The notes below the pieces were generated by a model that was not told the origin of the DNA, did no database searches, and was given only the letters and a program-made list of their open reading frames with translations. From NCBI RefSeq assembly GCF_000742835.1, contig NZ_CP008941.1, positions 2,285,690 to 2,349,689 of the forward strand: DNA of 64,000 bases, in the 5' to 3' direction. Origin of the DNA: Candidatus Paracaedibacter acanthamoebae. Lineage in GTDB: Bacteria; Pseudomonadota; Alphaproteobacteria; Paracaedibacterales; Paracaedibacteraceae. Shown here piece after piece: positions 1 through 9,200 of the stretch (its first letter is position 1; each line of letters starts with the position of its first letter). A program made the translations under genes and the position numbers.

Positions 1-84
1 TAAAAGATGAATCAAAATATTAGGACTTGGGGCTCTTGATTTGTATACTGGATTAGCGATGAATTATAAGTCAAGGAAGAGGGT

Positions 85-447
85 ATGCAAAAAGATTATT
101 TAGCCATTACGCAAGGGCTGTCAACAAATTTAAAAACATTGCGGGCCGATATTACAGACACCATGCAAGGATTCTCCGCATTGGCTCAGGCAGCAACAAA
201 AGATGGTGTTCTCGACAAAAAAACGAAGGAATTGATTGCGTTGGCTTTAGGCGTGGCGGCGCGCTGCGATGGGTGTCTGGGTTTCCATGCCGAAGCTTTG
301 GTAAAACTTGGGGCAACGAAGGAAGAAGTTGAAGAAATGTTAAGCATGACAATTTATATGGGGGGAGGTCCTTCCCTGATGTATGCCGCTGATGCTTTAG
401 CCGCCTTTGAACAATTCCAAGCCCATCATCAAGGCAAGATAAGCTAA
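85..447 (+). CDS. AhpD-like carboxymuconolactone decarboxylase family protein
   Basis: This 120-residue protein matches the compact all-helical AhpD/CMD fold. The visible signature is C61-x2-C64-x3-H68 (RCDGCLGFH), the redox-active pair and proton-relay histidine of alkylhydroperoxidase-like proteins, followed by a Gly-rich helix (YMGGGPS). Family members reduce peroxides or act as decarboxylases, so a cytoplasmic peroxide-detoxifying role is likely, but the substrate cannot be read from sequence. The ATG follows an AGGAAGAGGGT stretch that serves as ribosome binding site. The gene stands alone and converges on nth. No signal peptide or membrane segment is visible. Confidence 0.88.
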   Translation: MQKDYLAITQGLSTNLKTLRADITDTMQGFSALAQAATKDGVLDKKTKELIALALGVAARCDGCLGFHAEALVKLGATKEEVEEMLSMTIYMGGGPSLMYAADALAAFEQFQAHHQGKIS

Positions 448-493
448 AATAAAGAAGAGAGCCCTTTGCTAAAAGATAGCCCTCTCCACCTTT

Positions 494-1126
494 TTATTTT
501 GTCTTATCAGGGAATTCGCACAAGTCGGCTAAGAAACAGTTGGGACAGTCCGGTTTTCTGGCTTTACAGATATAGCGGCCATGTAAAATCAGCCAATGAT
601 GAGCATGCAGACGGTATTCTGTGGGGATGATTTTTTCAAGTTGAAGTTCAACGGCTAAAGGTGTTTTTCCTGCCGTTAAGCCTAGGCGATTGCTGACTCG
701 AAATATGTGTGTATCAACCGCCATAGTAGGCTCGCCAAAGGCTACATTCAAAACCACATTGGCGGTTTTGCGACCCACGCCAGCCAGTCTTTCTAGATCT
801 TCACGATTAGAGGGAACTTGCCCTTCGAATTCATCCACCAGTATGGTTGCCGCTGCCATAATATTTTTAGCTTTGGCATTATATAAACCAATGGTTTTAA
901 TATAACCTTTTAGGCCTTCTTCCCCTAAGTCCAGCATTTTCTGCGGTGTATCAACGACTTTGAAGAGAGTCTTGGTGGCCTTGTTAACGCCGACATCAGT
1001 GGCTTGTGCCGATAAAGTAACGGCGACAAGCAAGGTATAAGGATTCGTATACTCTAATTCAGTTTGGGGTTTAGGATTGTGCTCCTGAAAACGGCGAAAT
1101 ATTTCTGAAATTTTTGCTGGAGTCAT
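494..1126 (-). CDS. nth: Endonuclease III (DNA glycosylase/AP lyase)
   Basis: Base-excision repair glycosylase that removes oxidised pyrimidines and cleaves the abasic site. The helix-hairpin-helix LAGVGRKTANVV carries catalytic K120, and D138 lies in AVDTH. The C-terminus has the [4Fe-4S] ligands C187-x6-C194-x2-C197-x5-C203. The 210-residue length is standard for the family. The ATG overlaps the stop of the upstream pip gene (ATGA), so the two are co-transcribed and probably translationally coupled. All catalytic and cluster residues are present. Confidence 0.97.
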   Translation of the reverse strand: MTPAKISEIFRRFQEHNPKPQTELEYTNPYTLLVAVTLSAQATDVGVNKATKTLFKVVDTPQKMLDLGEEGLKGYIKTIGLYNAKAKNIMAAATILVDEFEGQVPSNREDLERLAGVGRKTANVVLNVAFGEPTMAVDTHIFRVSNRLGLTAGKTPLAVELQLEKIIPTEYRLHAHHWLILHGRYICKARKPDCPNCFLADLCEFPDKTK

Positions 1127-2073
1127 GGAATGAGGGTCTTCATTTTTTCACAGGCCTTAACCAATTCTCGACACAAAGAGGGATCAAAGGCAGAATGACC
1201 AGCATCCGGAATAATATTATACTCAGCCTCTGGTAAATGTTTAGCCACTTCATCAGCTGTTACAATCGGACAGGCAATATCATAGCGTCCCTGAACCATA
1301 ATGATTGGGAGCTGTTGGATCCTATAAAGATTTTCGAGCAAAAAGTTATCAGGTAAAAAGATATTATTGCTAAAATAGTGCGCTTCCATGCGGGCAAGTC
1401 CCAGCGCTACCACCGGATCAAGAAAAGAATTTAAGGTGTCTTCATTAGGCATCAAACTGGAGCATGCCCCTTCATATTTGCTCCAGGCTAAGGCGGCAGG
1501 CATATGGATGGCGGGGTTTGGATCCAGGAGACGACCATGGTAAGCTTTTAGAAGATCACTGCGTTCAGATGCAGGAATATAGCCCGAAAACTCTTGCCAC
1601 GCTTCAGGAAAAATTGTTTTCATGCCGTAAAGAAACCAATCGATTTCTGAGGGACGACACAGGAATAATCCTCGCAAGACAAGGCCAAGGCAGCGAGCCG
1701 GGTGATGTTCGGCATAGGCAATACTTAATGTGGAGCCCCATGAGCCTCCAAATAACAGCCATTTATCCACTTGAAGGTAGTCGCGTAGAGTTTCCAGATC
1801 TTGGATTAAATGAGGTGTGGTATTATTACGCGTCTCGCCGAGCGGGAGAGAACGTCCTGACCCGCGTTGATCATAAAGGATGATGCGATAAAAAGAAGGG
1901 TCAAAAAAACGTCTTGAACTTTCACTGGCGCCCGCCCCTGGCCCCCCATGAATAAAGATAACTGGAATTCCTTCAGGATTGCCTGATTCTTCCCAATACA
2001 GGCTATGGAGATCGTCTAATTTTAAGTGGCCTGAGTGAGTAGGGGTAATGGTGGGATACAGCTCAGTGCGCAT
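1123..2073 (-). CDS. pip: Proline iminopeptidase
   Basis: An alpha/beta-hydrolase of 316 residues that releases N-terminal proline from peptides. It shows the oxyanion-hole motif HGGPG (residues 42-46), the nucleophile elbow GGSWGS with Ser111, the Asp in GRYD and the His in DAGHS, so the S33 catalytic triad is complete. Family length is about 310-320. There is no signal peptide, so it is cytoplasmic. It is the first gene of a two-gene unit with nth. Peptide scavenging would suit a host-associated lifestyle, but that is inference. Confidence 0.95.
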   Translation of the reverse strand: MRTELYPTITPTHSGHLKLDDLHSLYWEESGNPEGIPVIFIHGGPGAGASESSRRFFDPSFYRIILYDQRGSGRSLPLGETRNNTTPHLIQDLETLRDYLQVDKWLLFGGSWGSTLSIAYAEHHPARCLGLVLRGLFLCRPSEIDWFLYGMKTIFPEAWQEFSGYIPASERSDLLKAYHGRLLDPNPAIHMPAALAWSKYEGACSSLMPNEDTLNSFLDPVVALGLARMEAHYFSNNIFLPDNFLLENLYRIQQLPIIMVQGRYDIACPIVTADEVAKHLPEAEYNIIPDAGHSAFDPSLCRELVKACEKMKTLIP

Positions 2074-2140
2074 GGTAACTCCCTTGGGATGGTCGTTTGT
2101 GTCTTCATCCTAAAAAAATTAGGTCAAGATGGCAAGAAAA

Positions 2141-2165
2141 AACCCCCGTAAAACGGGGGTTTTAA
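2141..2165 (-). terminator. Rho-independent terminator of the secreted His/Lys-rich gene
   Basis: On the minus strand an 8-bp GC-rich stem (AACCCCCG / CGGGGGTT) encloses a TTTTA loop and runs into a T-tract. It lies 20-40 bp beyond the stop codon of the gene ending at 2183. The plus-strand A-rich flank makes the hairpin nearly symmetrical, but no plus-strand gene ends here. Confidence 0.85.
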
Positions 2166-2182
2166 TCTGCAGCACTGCAAAT

Positions 2183-2908
2183 TTAAGCAGCTGGCGCGTC
2201 TTGCTTTGCTTCAGCTTTTTTAGCGTGCTTTTTAGCGTGGTGCTTATGAGCATGCTTGCCTTTTGCTTCCATGTGATCAGGCTTGCTCGTGCGATCGCTA
2301 TCTGATTCGTCTGTTGGTTCGAATTGTTGATAACGAACGGCGCAGAAGAACTTGGAACCTGAGTCATTCTTTTTACCAAGAATGGCAGCAGAGCTATAAG
2401 CCAAGAGTTCAAATTTTTCTTCGCTTGCTTTACCTTGACGTTCATTATCAACACCAGACGTTGTTTCTACATAGTTAACAACCGCTTTACCATTGCTGGA
2501 ATTGCGAAGAGCATCAATAATTTTTTGTGTCAGGGGCATGCCTTGGCCATCGCGCCATGTATTAGCACCTGACATCGTATCGCTACCAACTTTTGTTGGC
2601 TGTAATTGGTTAACGGCATAATTACCATTTTCCACGCAAATGATGTGACCTTTACGGTCATCTGATTTTGTCAGCTCGGCCCATTGTAGACCAGCTTGGT
2701 TTTCACGATTCTTACCTTCGCCAGCACCATCATGACCATTAAGGAAACTAAAAGAATTTAAACCTTTAGCTTGAAAAAGCTTTGTCAGCATTTCCATACG
2801 ATCACGCGCTTCGTCAGCTGTTTGTTGATTGCCAGCAAGGGCTGTGCTAATACCACTGATCAAAACTGTGGCAGCAAGAGCAAGCTTCATAGATTTCTTC
2901 ATACCCAT
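2183..2908 (-). CDS. Secreted hypothetical protein with His/Lys-rich C-terminus
   Basis: I do not recognise the family. The 241-residue product begins with a clear Sec signal peptide (basic MGMKKSMK, hydrophobic LALAATVLISG, probable cleavage after ALA at residue 25). The mature part is soluble and has two Cys in the middle/C-terminal half (IICVENG, KFFCAVRY) that could pair in the periplasm. The last 30 residues are a low-complexity tail built from KHAHKHHAKKHAKKAEAK, which could bind metal, nucleic acid or polyanions. The gene is monocistronic, with a strong terminator and an AT-rich upstream region. Expression as an exported protein is likely; function is unknown. Confidence 0.75.
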   Translation of the reverse strand: MGMKKSMKLALAATVLISGISTALAGNQQTADEARDRMEMLTKLFQAKGLNSFSFLNGHDGAGEGKNRENQAGLQWAELTKSDDRKGHIICVENGNYAVNQLQPTKVGSDTMSGANTWRDGQGMPLTQKIIDALRNSSNGKAVVNYVETTSGVDNERQGKASEEKFELLAYSSAAILGKKNDSGSKFFCAVRYQQFEPTDESDSDRTSKPDHMEAKGKHAHKHHAKKHAKKAEAKQDAPAA

Positions 2909-3055
2909 CTTCTCCTCTGGGAAAATTCATACACAATATCATGCTAATAGCAAAATTCAGCAAAAACAAACGATTTCATTAAAATTTTAAATTATCTTAA
3001 TAATGGGTTAATTTTAGGACGTGGAGTGTGTTCTAGGAAGCAAAGAGGGGGCGTT

Positions 3056-3442
3056 GTCGATCAATCTATAAGCCGGGTTCTGTCCATAGCATACGCCATT
3101 GGATGGTCATTCATCTGGATTACCTGTTACCAAGTATCTCAAGCAACCTACCCGAGTGACATGCAGGGCGCATGAGCCACCTTGTGGGGTGGCGTTCACT
3201 CCTATTTGGTCTTGCTCCGGATGGGGTTTACCCTGCCACTCTGGTTACCCAAAGCGCGGTGCGCTCTTACCGCACCATTTCACCCTTACAATGCCAAGGC
3301 ATTGCGGTATAATTTCTGTGGCACTTTCCCTAAAGTTAGTCTTAAAACCAACCCCGGCGGACGTTATCCGCCATCCTGCCCTGCGGAGCCCGGACTTTCC
3401 TCGAAATGGGCAAGCCATTCCGCGACCATCCGATTGATCGAC
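3056..3442 (-). ncRNA. rnpB: RNase P RNA (M1 RNA, bacterial type A)
   Basis: The catalytic RNA that removes tRNA 5' leaders. On the minus strand the 5' part carries the universally conserved GAGGAAAGTCCGGGCTCC block and the 3' end carries ACAGAACCCGGCTTAT. The ends were fixed by the P1 helix: GTCGATCAATC (3442 to 3432) pairs perfectly with GATTGATCGAC (3066 to 3056). At 387 nt the length fits the bacterial A-type molecule. Open frames that cross this region in both directions are spurious. An A/T-rich stretch on the far side of 3442 probably holds the promoter. Confidence 0.97.
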
Positions 3443-3476
3443 ACTAAGACAAATATTAGGCGCTTTTCTAAGAAAA

Positions 3477-3653
3477 TCAAGTCTCGTCATCAATTTTAGG
3501 GGAAATTTCTGTTTTTTCTTCCTCTTCCGGATTATTGATCGGCACACTATAATCTTCATTTAACCATTTTAATAGATCAACGTTTTTGCAATGACGGGAA
3601 CAAAATGGGGCAAATTCTTTGACGCTTGGTTGATGGCAAATAGGACAAGTCAT
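3477..3653 (-). CDS. yacG: DNA gyrase inhibitor YacG (zinc-binding protein)
   Basis: A 58-residue protein short enough to be missed by length-filtered gene calls. It starts MTCPICHQP and carries the YacG zinc ribbon C3-x2-C6 ... C18-x3-C22 (FCSRHC), followed by DLLKWLNEDY, which is the usual YacG core, and an acidic tail. YacG binds GyrB and inhibits gyrase in E. coli. Its ATG overlaps the stop of the RNase E/G-like gene (ATGA), giving the infA-rng-yacG arrangement common in alphaproteobacteria. It ends about 35 bp before the rnpB 5' end. Confidence 0.92.
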   Translation of the reverse strand: MTCPICHQPSVKEFAPFCSRHCKNVDLLKWLNEDYSVPINNPEEEEKTEISPKIDDET

Positions 3654-4507
3654 GCTTCAAAAACCTTTCTATGGTGAAGGGGGCACCGGCGTTTCTCTCG
3701 ACTAAGTTCAAGAAAGCCGAGTTTAGTAAATCCGTGAACGATAAAGGGGGGGGAAATTTTACCCAATCGATCCCGCAGCAACTGCAAAAGGTAAGGTCGT
3801 TGGCCTTGGCCGTGATTAACAAATTCTACCAGAATGCTACCGGAAAGATTTCGCCACATAAGATGCTGGATCAGCGGTTCGATCGCCTTTTGATTGATTT
3901 CTTCTGCTTTACCTATACCATTAATATCAATGAGTGTTGCGGCCGCTGTGGTTTCAATGTGCAAACTGCCGCCTGTAAATTGCACGGTTGGAAATTCTAG
4001 GGGAGCCCAGATTTCCTCCAATCCATATTCTTCAAACAGATCGTGATGAACGAGCTTAAGCGTGAGATGCGGATAACTTTCTTGACAGTACTGACGCACC
4101 CTCATCATGAGTTCCGGATCATCGACGAGTAGAATATCGAGTTGAGCAAGGGACGGTAAAAGCTGATTCCAGAGGGAAATCTCTTTCACCATTTTGCGGG
4201 TCACATGGGGGGCTTTAACATTATTTTCTGCTGTATCAAAAAAAGCTTCGCGGCTTATTTGAACAGGCAAAGGTTGCCCGATGGTTAAAGAGGGAAGGTT
4301 TTTTTCTTGGGGTAACAAAGCGGGACCAAAAGAACACTCTACCCAATAGTTATTATAATCTTTATGGCGGACGGTTGCTGGGTAAATCTGGGTATACAAT
4401 GGCTGACGATGCAGGATATCGGCATCAAGGTGAATCAAATTAGTCTCATGTAAAATTGCCGCCCGAATAACAGATCCGTGACGGCTTAAAAGTCCAGTTA
4501 ACGGCAT
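3650..4507 (-). CDS. Ribonuclease E/G family protein, possibly catalytically degenerate
   Basis: This 285-residue protein resembles the short RNase E/G paralogue found beside infA and yacG in alphaproteobacteria. The first catalytic motif is recognisable (TLIDIN, D194, compare DVN in RNase E/G). In the second, the usual IDFIDM reads VEFVNH: the positions normally Asp are Glu228 and Asn231. No S1 domain or Zn-link Cys pair is visible, so it is much shorter than true RNase G. It may be an inactive or RNA-binding derivative. The start codon overlaps the infA stop (TAATG) and its stop overlaps yacG, so the three genes are translationally coupled. Confidence 0.8.
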   Translation of the reverse strand: MPLTGLLSRHGSVIRAAILHETNLIHLDADILHRQPLYTQIYPATVRHKDYNNYWVECSFGPALLPQEKNLPSLTIGQPLPVQISREAFFDTAENNVKAPHVTRKMVKEISLWNQLLPSLAQLDILLVDDPELMMRVRQYCQESYPHLTLKLVHHDLFEEYGLEEIWAPLEFPTVQFTGGSLHIETTAAATLIDINGIGKAEEINQKAIEPLIQHLMWRNLSGSILVEFVNHGQGQRPYLLQLLRDRLGKISPPFIVHGFTKLGFLELSREKRRCPLHHRKVFEA

Positions 4508-4725
4508 TATTTCTGACGGAAAATAATACGACCTTTTGTAAGGTCATATGGCGTCATTTCAACAGTAACCTTGTCGCCGGCTAAAACGCGAATACGGTTT
4601 TTACGCATACGTCCTGACGTATGGGCTAAGACAATATGGTCGTTTTCTAATTTGACGCGAAACATTGCATTAGGGAGTAATTCCATCACTGTACCGTTAA
4701 ATTCAATTAAATCTTCTTTAGACAT
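4507..4725 (-). CDS. infA: Translation initiation factor IF-1
   Basis: The 72-residue OB-fold factor that binds the 30S A site during initiation. The sequence from [12 protein letters not shown] through [16 protein letters not shown] to the C-terminal [12 protein letters not shown] is canonical. I chose ATG at 4725, since a TTG one codon upstream would also be open but the AGGA box has ideal six-base spacing to the ATG. First gene of the infA-rng-yacG unit. Maf, often found between infA and rng in relatives, is absent here. Confidence 0.97.
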   Translation of the reverse strand: MSKEDLIEFNGTVMELLPNAMFRVKLENDHIVLAHTSGRMRKNRIRVLAGDKVTVEMTPYDLTKGRIIFRQK

Positions 4726-4863
4726 CAAAAATCCTGATTACATTAATATACTTACTTATTTGAGGGTAAATGGCGTAAAGGTCAAGTTTATTTTATTTTC
4801 ATAGGACGATTGTCTTAATTTTTTGTCCGTTTTTAGTGATAGGATTTTTAAGGGAAGGGGAGA

Positions 4864-6147
4864 TTATCCCCAAATTTTAAGCTTCGGCTGTTTTTGGCTT
4901 TCTAAGAGTAACTCTGTCAATGCCCAAACCAGGGCATCCATGCGGTCGGGTGATTTAGAAGTCACGCCTGGAATATAGTCGCAAATTTGCTGTTCCATCA
5001 GTGTGAAAGGTTGAGCGTGAAAAACACGGTTTTGCTCATAAAGGGCCGCAATAGGCTCAGCACGGGTATATTTACCTCGGGTCGCGCGAACAGACTTTAA
5101 GGGAATGGTGGGGTCGATGGATTTGAGGACATTTTCGACCAAATCACCGCCTTTATTAACTTCAACGACAATTCGATCAGCTTTGAGGCGATAATAGCAA
5201 TCGACCACGCGGCGTCCCCAGTCATTGGGAGATAATTTGCCACTGTGGTCTTCCAACACATACGCTTGCTTGTGGGTGTCAATTCCGGCGACAATAATAC
5301 CTGTCTCATCACTCTGGTCGTGCGCTGTGGTGGCAGGATCAATGGCAATGACAATGCGCTCGAGTTCTGGTCGATTTGCTTCATCATAGGTTGGTTGTTG
5401 GTACTGAATCATGCTTCGTTGCCATAAAGCACCGGCTGTTTCGGTCAGCATTTCTGCATACAGTTCTTGGGCGCCCAGCCGGGTATTGAGGAATTGTTTG
5501 CGAATCTGTTCAATATAGGTGGGGGCAAGATTGGCCACATTATCAAAAGTTGAGCCCTTGGTCACCACTACATCGGGCGAGGCAATCAATTCTTTCATTA
5601 ATTTAGTGGGCCTGGGGGTTGTTGTCAGAATGCAACGGGGGCTATCTCCCAGACGCAAGCATAATTGCAGTTGTTGCCAAACTTCTTCAGCTTTGCGAAA
5701 TTTAGCCAATTCATCGATCCACGCGCAATCAAATTGGGGGCCTCGCAGCTGCTCATAAGCTTCGGCTCCAAAAAACTGAGCGACAGCCCCATTTTTCCAT
5801 TTAATCAGTCGTTTGGACGGAATATAGAGAGGACGTTCATGGGCAGGGTGAACATTTAATAGACCACTTTCCCCTTCAACCATGACACTGCGGACTTCAT
5901 GAAGACTACCGCCGACCAAGGCAATGCGTTCGCATTTTCCTTCTTTTATCCACTGACGCAGGGTTTCAGCGCCTGTCCGGGTTTTACCAAAACCACGTCC
6001 CGCTAAGATCATCCAGGTCCGCCAATTACCTTCAGGCGGACGTTGATTCTCACGCCCATTCATATCCCAATCATAGCGTCTTTTTTCCTGACGCCGGCGA
6101 CCTAATTCTTTAGAGAGCAAGATTTTAAGATGTTGACGCTGATTCAT
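4864..6147 (-). CDS. Gene-transfer-agent type terminase large subunit (TerL)
   Basis: DNA-packaging motor of the COG5323/GTA gp2 type, 427 residues. The ATPase half has Walker A AGRGFGKT (residues 49-56), RGPQFDCAWIDELAKF as Walker B with catalytic Glu, and the coupling motif TTTPRP. The nuclease half has IAIDPATTAHDQSDETG, VEVNKGGD and SPDRMDALVWAL, so the acidic RNase H-like residues are intact. No portal, protease, capsid or tail gene is next to it. In several alphaproteobacteria GTA genes persist scattered as single genes, which fits. It is divergent from the oxidoreductase gene and ends near the infA promoter. Confidence 0.88.
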   Translation of the reverse strand: MNQRQHLKILLSKELGRRRQEKRRYDWDMNGRENQRPPEGNWRTWMILAGRGFGKTRTGAETLRQWIKEGKCERIALVGGSLHEVRSVMVEGESGLLNVHPAHERPLYIPSKRLIKWKNGAVAQFFGAEAYEQLRGPQFDCAWIDELAKFRKAEEVWQQLQLCLRLGDSPRCILTTTPRPTKLMKELIASPDVVVTKGSTFDNVANLAPTYIEQIRKQFLNTRLGAQELYAEMLTETAGALWQRSMIQYQQPTYDEANRPELERIVIAIDPATTAHDQSDETGIIVAGIDTHKQAYVLEDHSGKLSPNDWGRRVVDCYYRLKADRIVVEVNKGGDLVENVLKSIDPTIPLKSVRATRGKYTRAEPIAALYEQNRVFHAQPFTLMEQQICDYIPGVTSKSPDRMDALVWALTELLLESQKQPKLKIWG

Positions 6148-6283
6148 GATAAACTCCTACTTTAATGTATGGATTATAGGTAAGGTAAGGAGTAAAGATC
6201 CGTTGAGAGCAAAAATTAATAGCATGATCCCTAACATTTAATTAAAATGGTTTAAGTATAGAAAATGGGGGAGGGGTTCACCT

Positions 6284-9200
6284 ATGTCAAAAATTGTCCG
6301 TCAGGTTGACTTAGAGGATAAATATACGCTGGAGACCGGTCAGGTATTTATTACAGGAACACAAGCCCTTGTGCGGTTGCCGCTGATGCAACGGCGATTG
6401 GATAAAAAAAACGGACTTAAGACCGCTGGGTTTATTTCCGGATATCGGGGGTCTCCCCTGGGTGGATTTGACCAAGCTTTGTGGAAATCGCGTCCCTACC
6501 TTGAGGCGAATAACATTAAATTTCAACCAGGCCTTAATGAAGATTTAGGGGCTACAGCTGTTTGGGGAAGCCAACAAGTTCATTTATCGCCGCAAGCAAC
6601 GGTTGATGGCGTGTTTGCTCTATGGTATGGCAAGGGTCCTGGCGTCGATCGGACCGGTGATGTTTTTAAGCATGCAAACTTTGCTGGAACATCCAAGCAT
6701 GGCGGTGTTTTAGCCTTGGCAGGCGATGATCATGCTTGCAAGTCCTCAACTCTACCGCATCAGAGTGAATATGCTTTTGTGGATGCGTTTATGCCCGTCC
6801 TTCATCCGGCAACGGTGCAGGATATTATTGATTTAGGACTGTATGGTTGGGCTTTGTCACGATATGCGGGTGTTTGGGTGGGCTTTAAGATGCTCTCTGA
6901 TACGGTGGATACGGCGGCTTCGGTGGCGGTCGATCTTAATCGTTTCAATGTTAGGTTGCCGGAAGATTTTGAGTTTCCAGTCGGCGGCCTGAGTCTCCGT
7001 TGGCCGGATGCGCCTGTCGACTTAGAGCGCCGCATGCACGAGTATAAAATGAAGGCCATTCCGGCTTTCGTGCGTGCTAATAGCCTTGATCAGGTAATTT
7101 GGAATCACAAAAAGGCGCGTATCGGTTTAATTGCAGTGGGCAAAGGCTATATAGAATTACGCCAGGCTCTCTCCGATCTTGGGATTGATGAAAAAGCAGC
7201 TGAAGACTTAGGAATTAATCTTTATAAAGTGGTTGTTTCCTGGCCATTGGAAGCTGGGGGAATTCGCACCTTCTGTCAAGGCTTGGATCATGTCGTTGTG
7301 GTCGAAGAAAAGCGCCCCCTCATTGAAGGGCAGTTAAAGGAAATTCTGTATAGCATGCCTGCGGATCAGCGACCTTCTATTTTCGGTAAACAAGATCAAG
7401 ATCAACAGCCGTTGCTACCGTCGATTTATGAGTTAACAAGTCAGAAAATTGCAGCCGCTCTAGCCCATCTTTGGCAAGGGCTGGAGGGGTTCGATCCTTA
7501 TAAAGAGAGTTTTGCACGCGTCAGAGAGGCAGAGATTCAAAAAACACTCGCTGATACAAAATTGTTGCGCTTGCCATATTATTGTTCTGGATGTCCGCAT
7601 AACACCTCAACAACTCAATTGCCGGAGGGGAGCCGCGCGTTAGCTGGGATTGGCTGTCACTATATGGCAACCTGGATTGATCATCGAACAACGACCTTTA
7701 CCCAAATGGGCGGCGAGGGTGTGCCGTGGATTGGAACAGCCCCCTTTACGGATGAAAAGCATATATTTGCCAATTTAGGGGATGGAACTTACTTTCATTC
7801 CGGCCTTTTAGCCATTCGGGCAGCTGTTGCTGCAAAAATTAATATTACCTACAAAATACTGTATAATGACGCCGTGGCCATGACAGGGGGGCAACCTGTT
7901 GATGGTCCGTTAACGGTCAGTGATATGACGCATCAGCTCGCAGCAGAGCGCGTGCAGAAGATTGCAATTGTTAGCGATAATCCAGCAAAGTATTCTCGGG
8001 ATGTCAAATTTGCCGCCGGTGTTACGATTCATCATCGTCTGAATTTGGTCGAGGTGCAGGAAATGTTGAAAAATACAGCTGGAACAACGGCGCTGATTTA
8101 TGATCAAACGTGTGCTGCTGAAAAGCGCCGCCGTCGCAAGCGAGGACTGATGGAAGATCCGAATCGCCGGCTCTTTATCAATGAAGCCGTTTGTGAAGGG
8201 TGTGGGGATTGTGGTAAAAAATCTAACTGTTTGTCGGTGACGCCGCTGGAGACAGAATGGGGACGCAAGCGCGCTATTGATCAATCCAGCTGTAACAAAG
8301 ATTTTTCTTGTGCCAACGGATTTTGTCCAAGTTTTGTATCTGTTATTGATGGAAAGGTCCGCCGGCCAGCAGTATCGCAAGCCCCCGACGATTTATTTGC
8401 CACTTTACCGTATCCTCAGGAACCTTCAGTATTGACCCGCCCTTATAATATTTTTATTACCGGCGTGGGGGGGACCGGCGTGACGACCATTGGCGCCTTA
8501 TTGGGCATGGCGGCCCATCTCGAGGGTAAGGGTTGCTCAGTCGTCGATATGGCCGGGCTGGCGCAAAAAGGAGGAGCCGTGGTTAGCCATTTGCGGATTG
8601 CCCAAAAACCCGAGGATATTCAGGCCACGCGTGTTGCAAGTCGCAGTGCCGATCTGTTATTGGGTTTTGATGTGGTGGTGACGGCGAGTTCAGAAGGACT
8701 TGATAAAATTAAGTCAGGTCACACCCACATTGTAGTGAATTCCCATCAATCGATCACAGGGCATTTTACCAAGAATCCAGATTATGTGTTTCCTCAAACA
8801 GCTATGGAAAATGATATCATTCAAATAGCAGGCCGAGATTATGTTGATTTTATAGCAGCGCAAGAAATTGCAACAAATTTGATGGGCGATTCCATCATGA
8901 CGAATTTGCTCATGGTTGGGTATGCCCTACAAAAAGGCCTGTTGCCTTTGTCACCAGATTCAGTGGTAGAAGCGATCCGTTTAAACGGGGTGGCGATTCA
9001 AGATAATACATTGGCTTTCAATTGGGGGCGGTTAGCTGCTGTTGACTTAGCAACCGTCCAAGGTTTTGCCTATCAGGGAAAGCCGCTGGAGTCAGATCAT
9101 CAGCTAAGTGAATCTGTGAGTGAAATGATTGATCGTCGCAGCCGCTTTTTAGAAGATTATCAGAATCAATCTTATGCTGATATTTATCGTCAGACGATGG

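Noticed and set aside
450-495. Possible bidirectional terminator between the AhpD-like gene and nth
   Set aside because: GAGAG/CTCTC gives only a five-base stem with mismatches; too weak to annotate.
3099-3559. ORFs of about 105-112 codons on both strands
   Set aside because: They lie over the RNase P RNA, whose conserved blocks and P1 helix fully explain this stretch.
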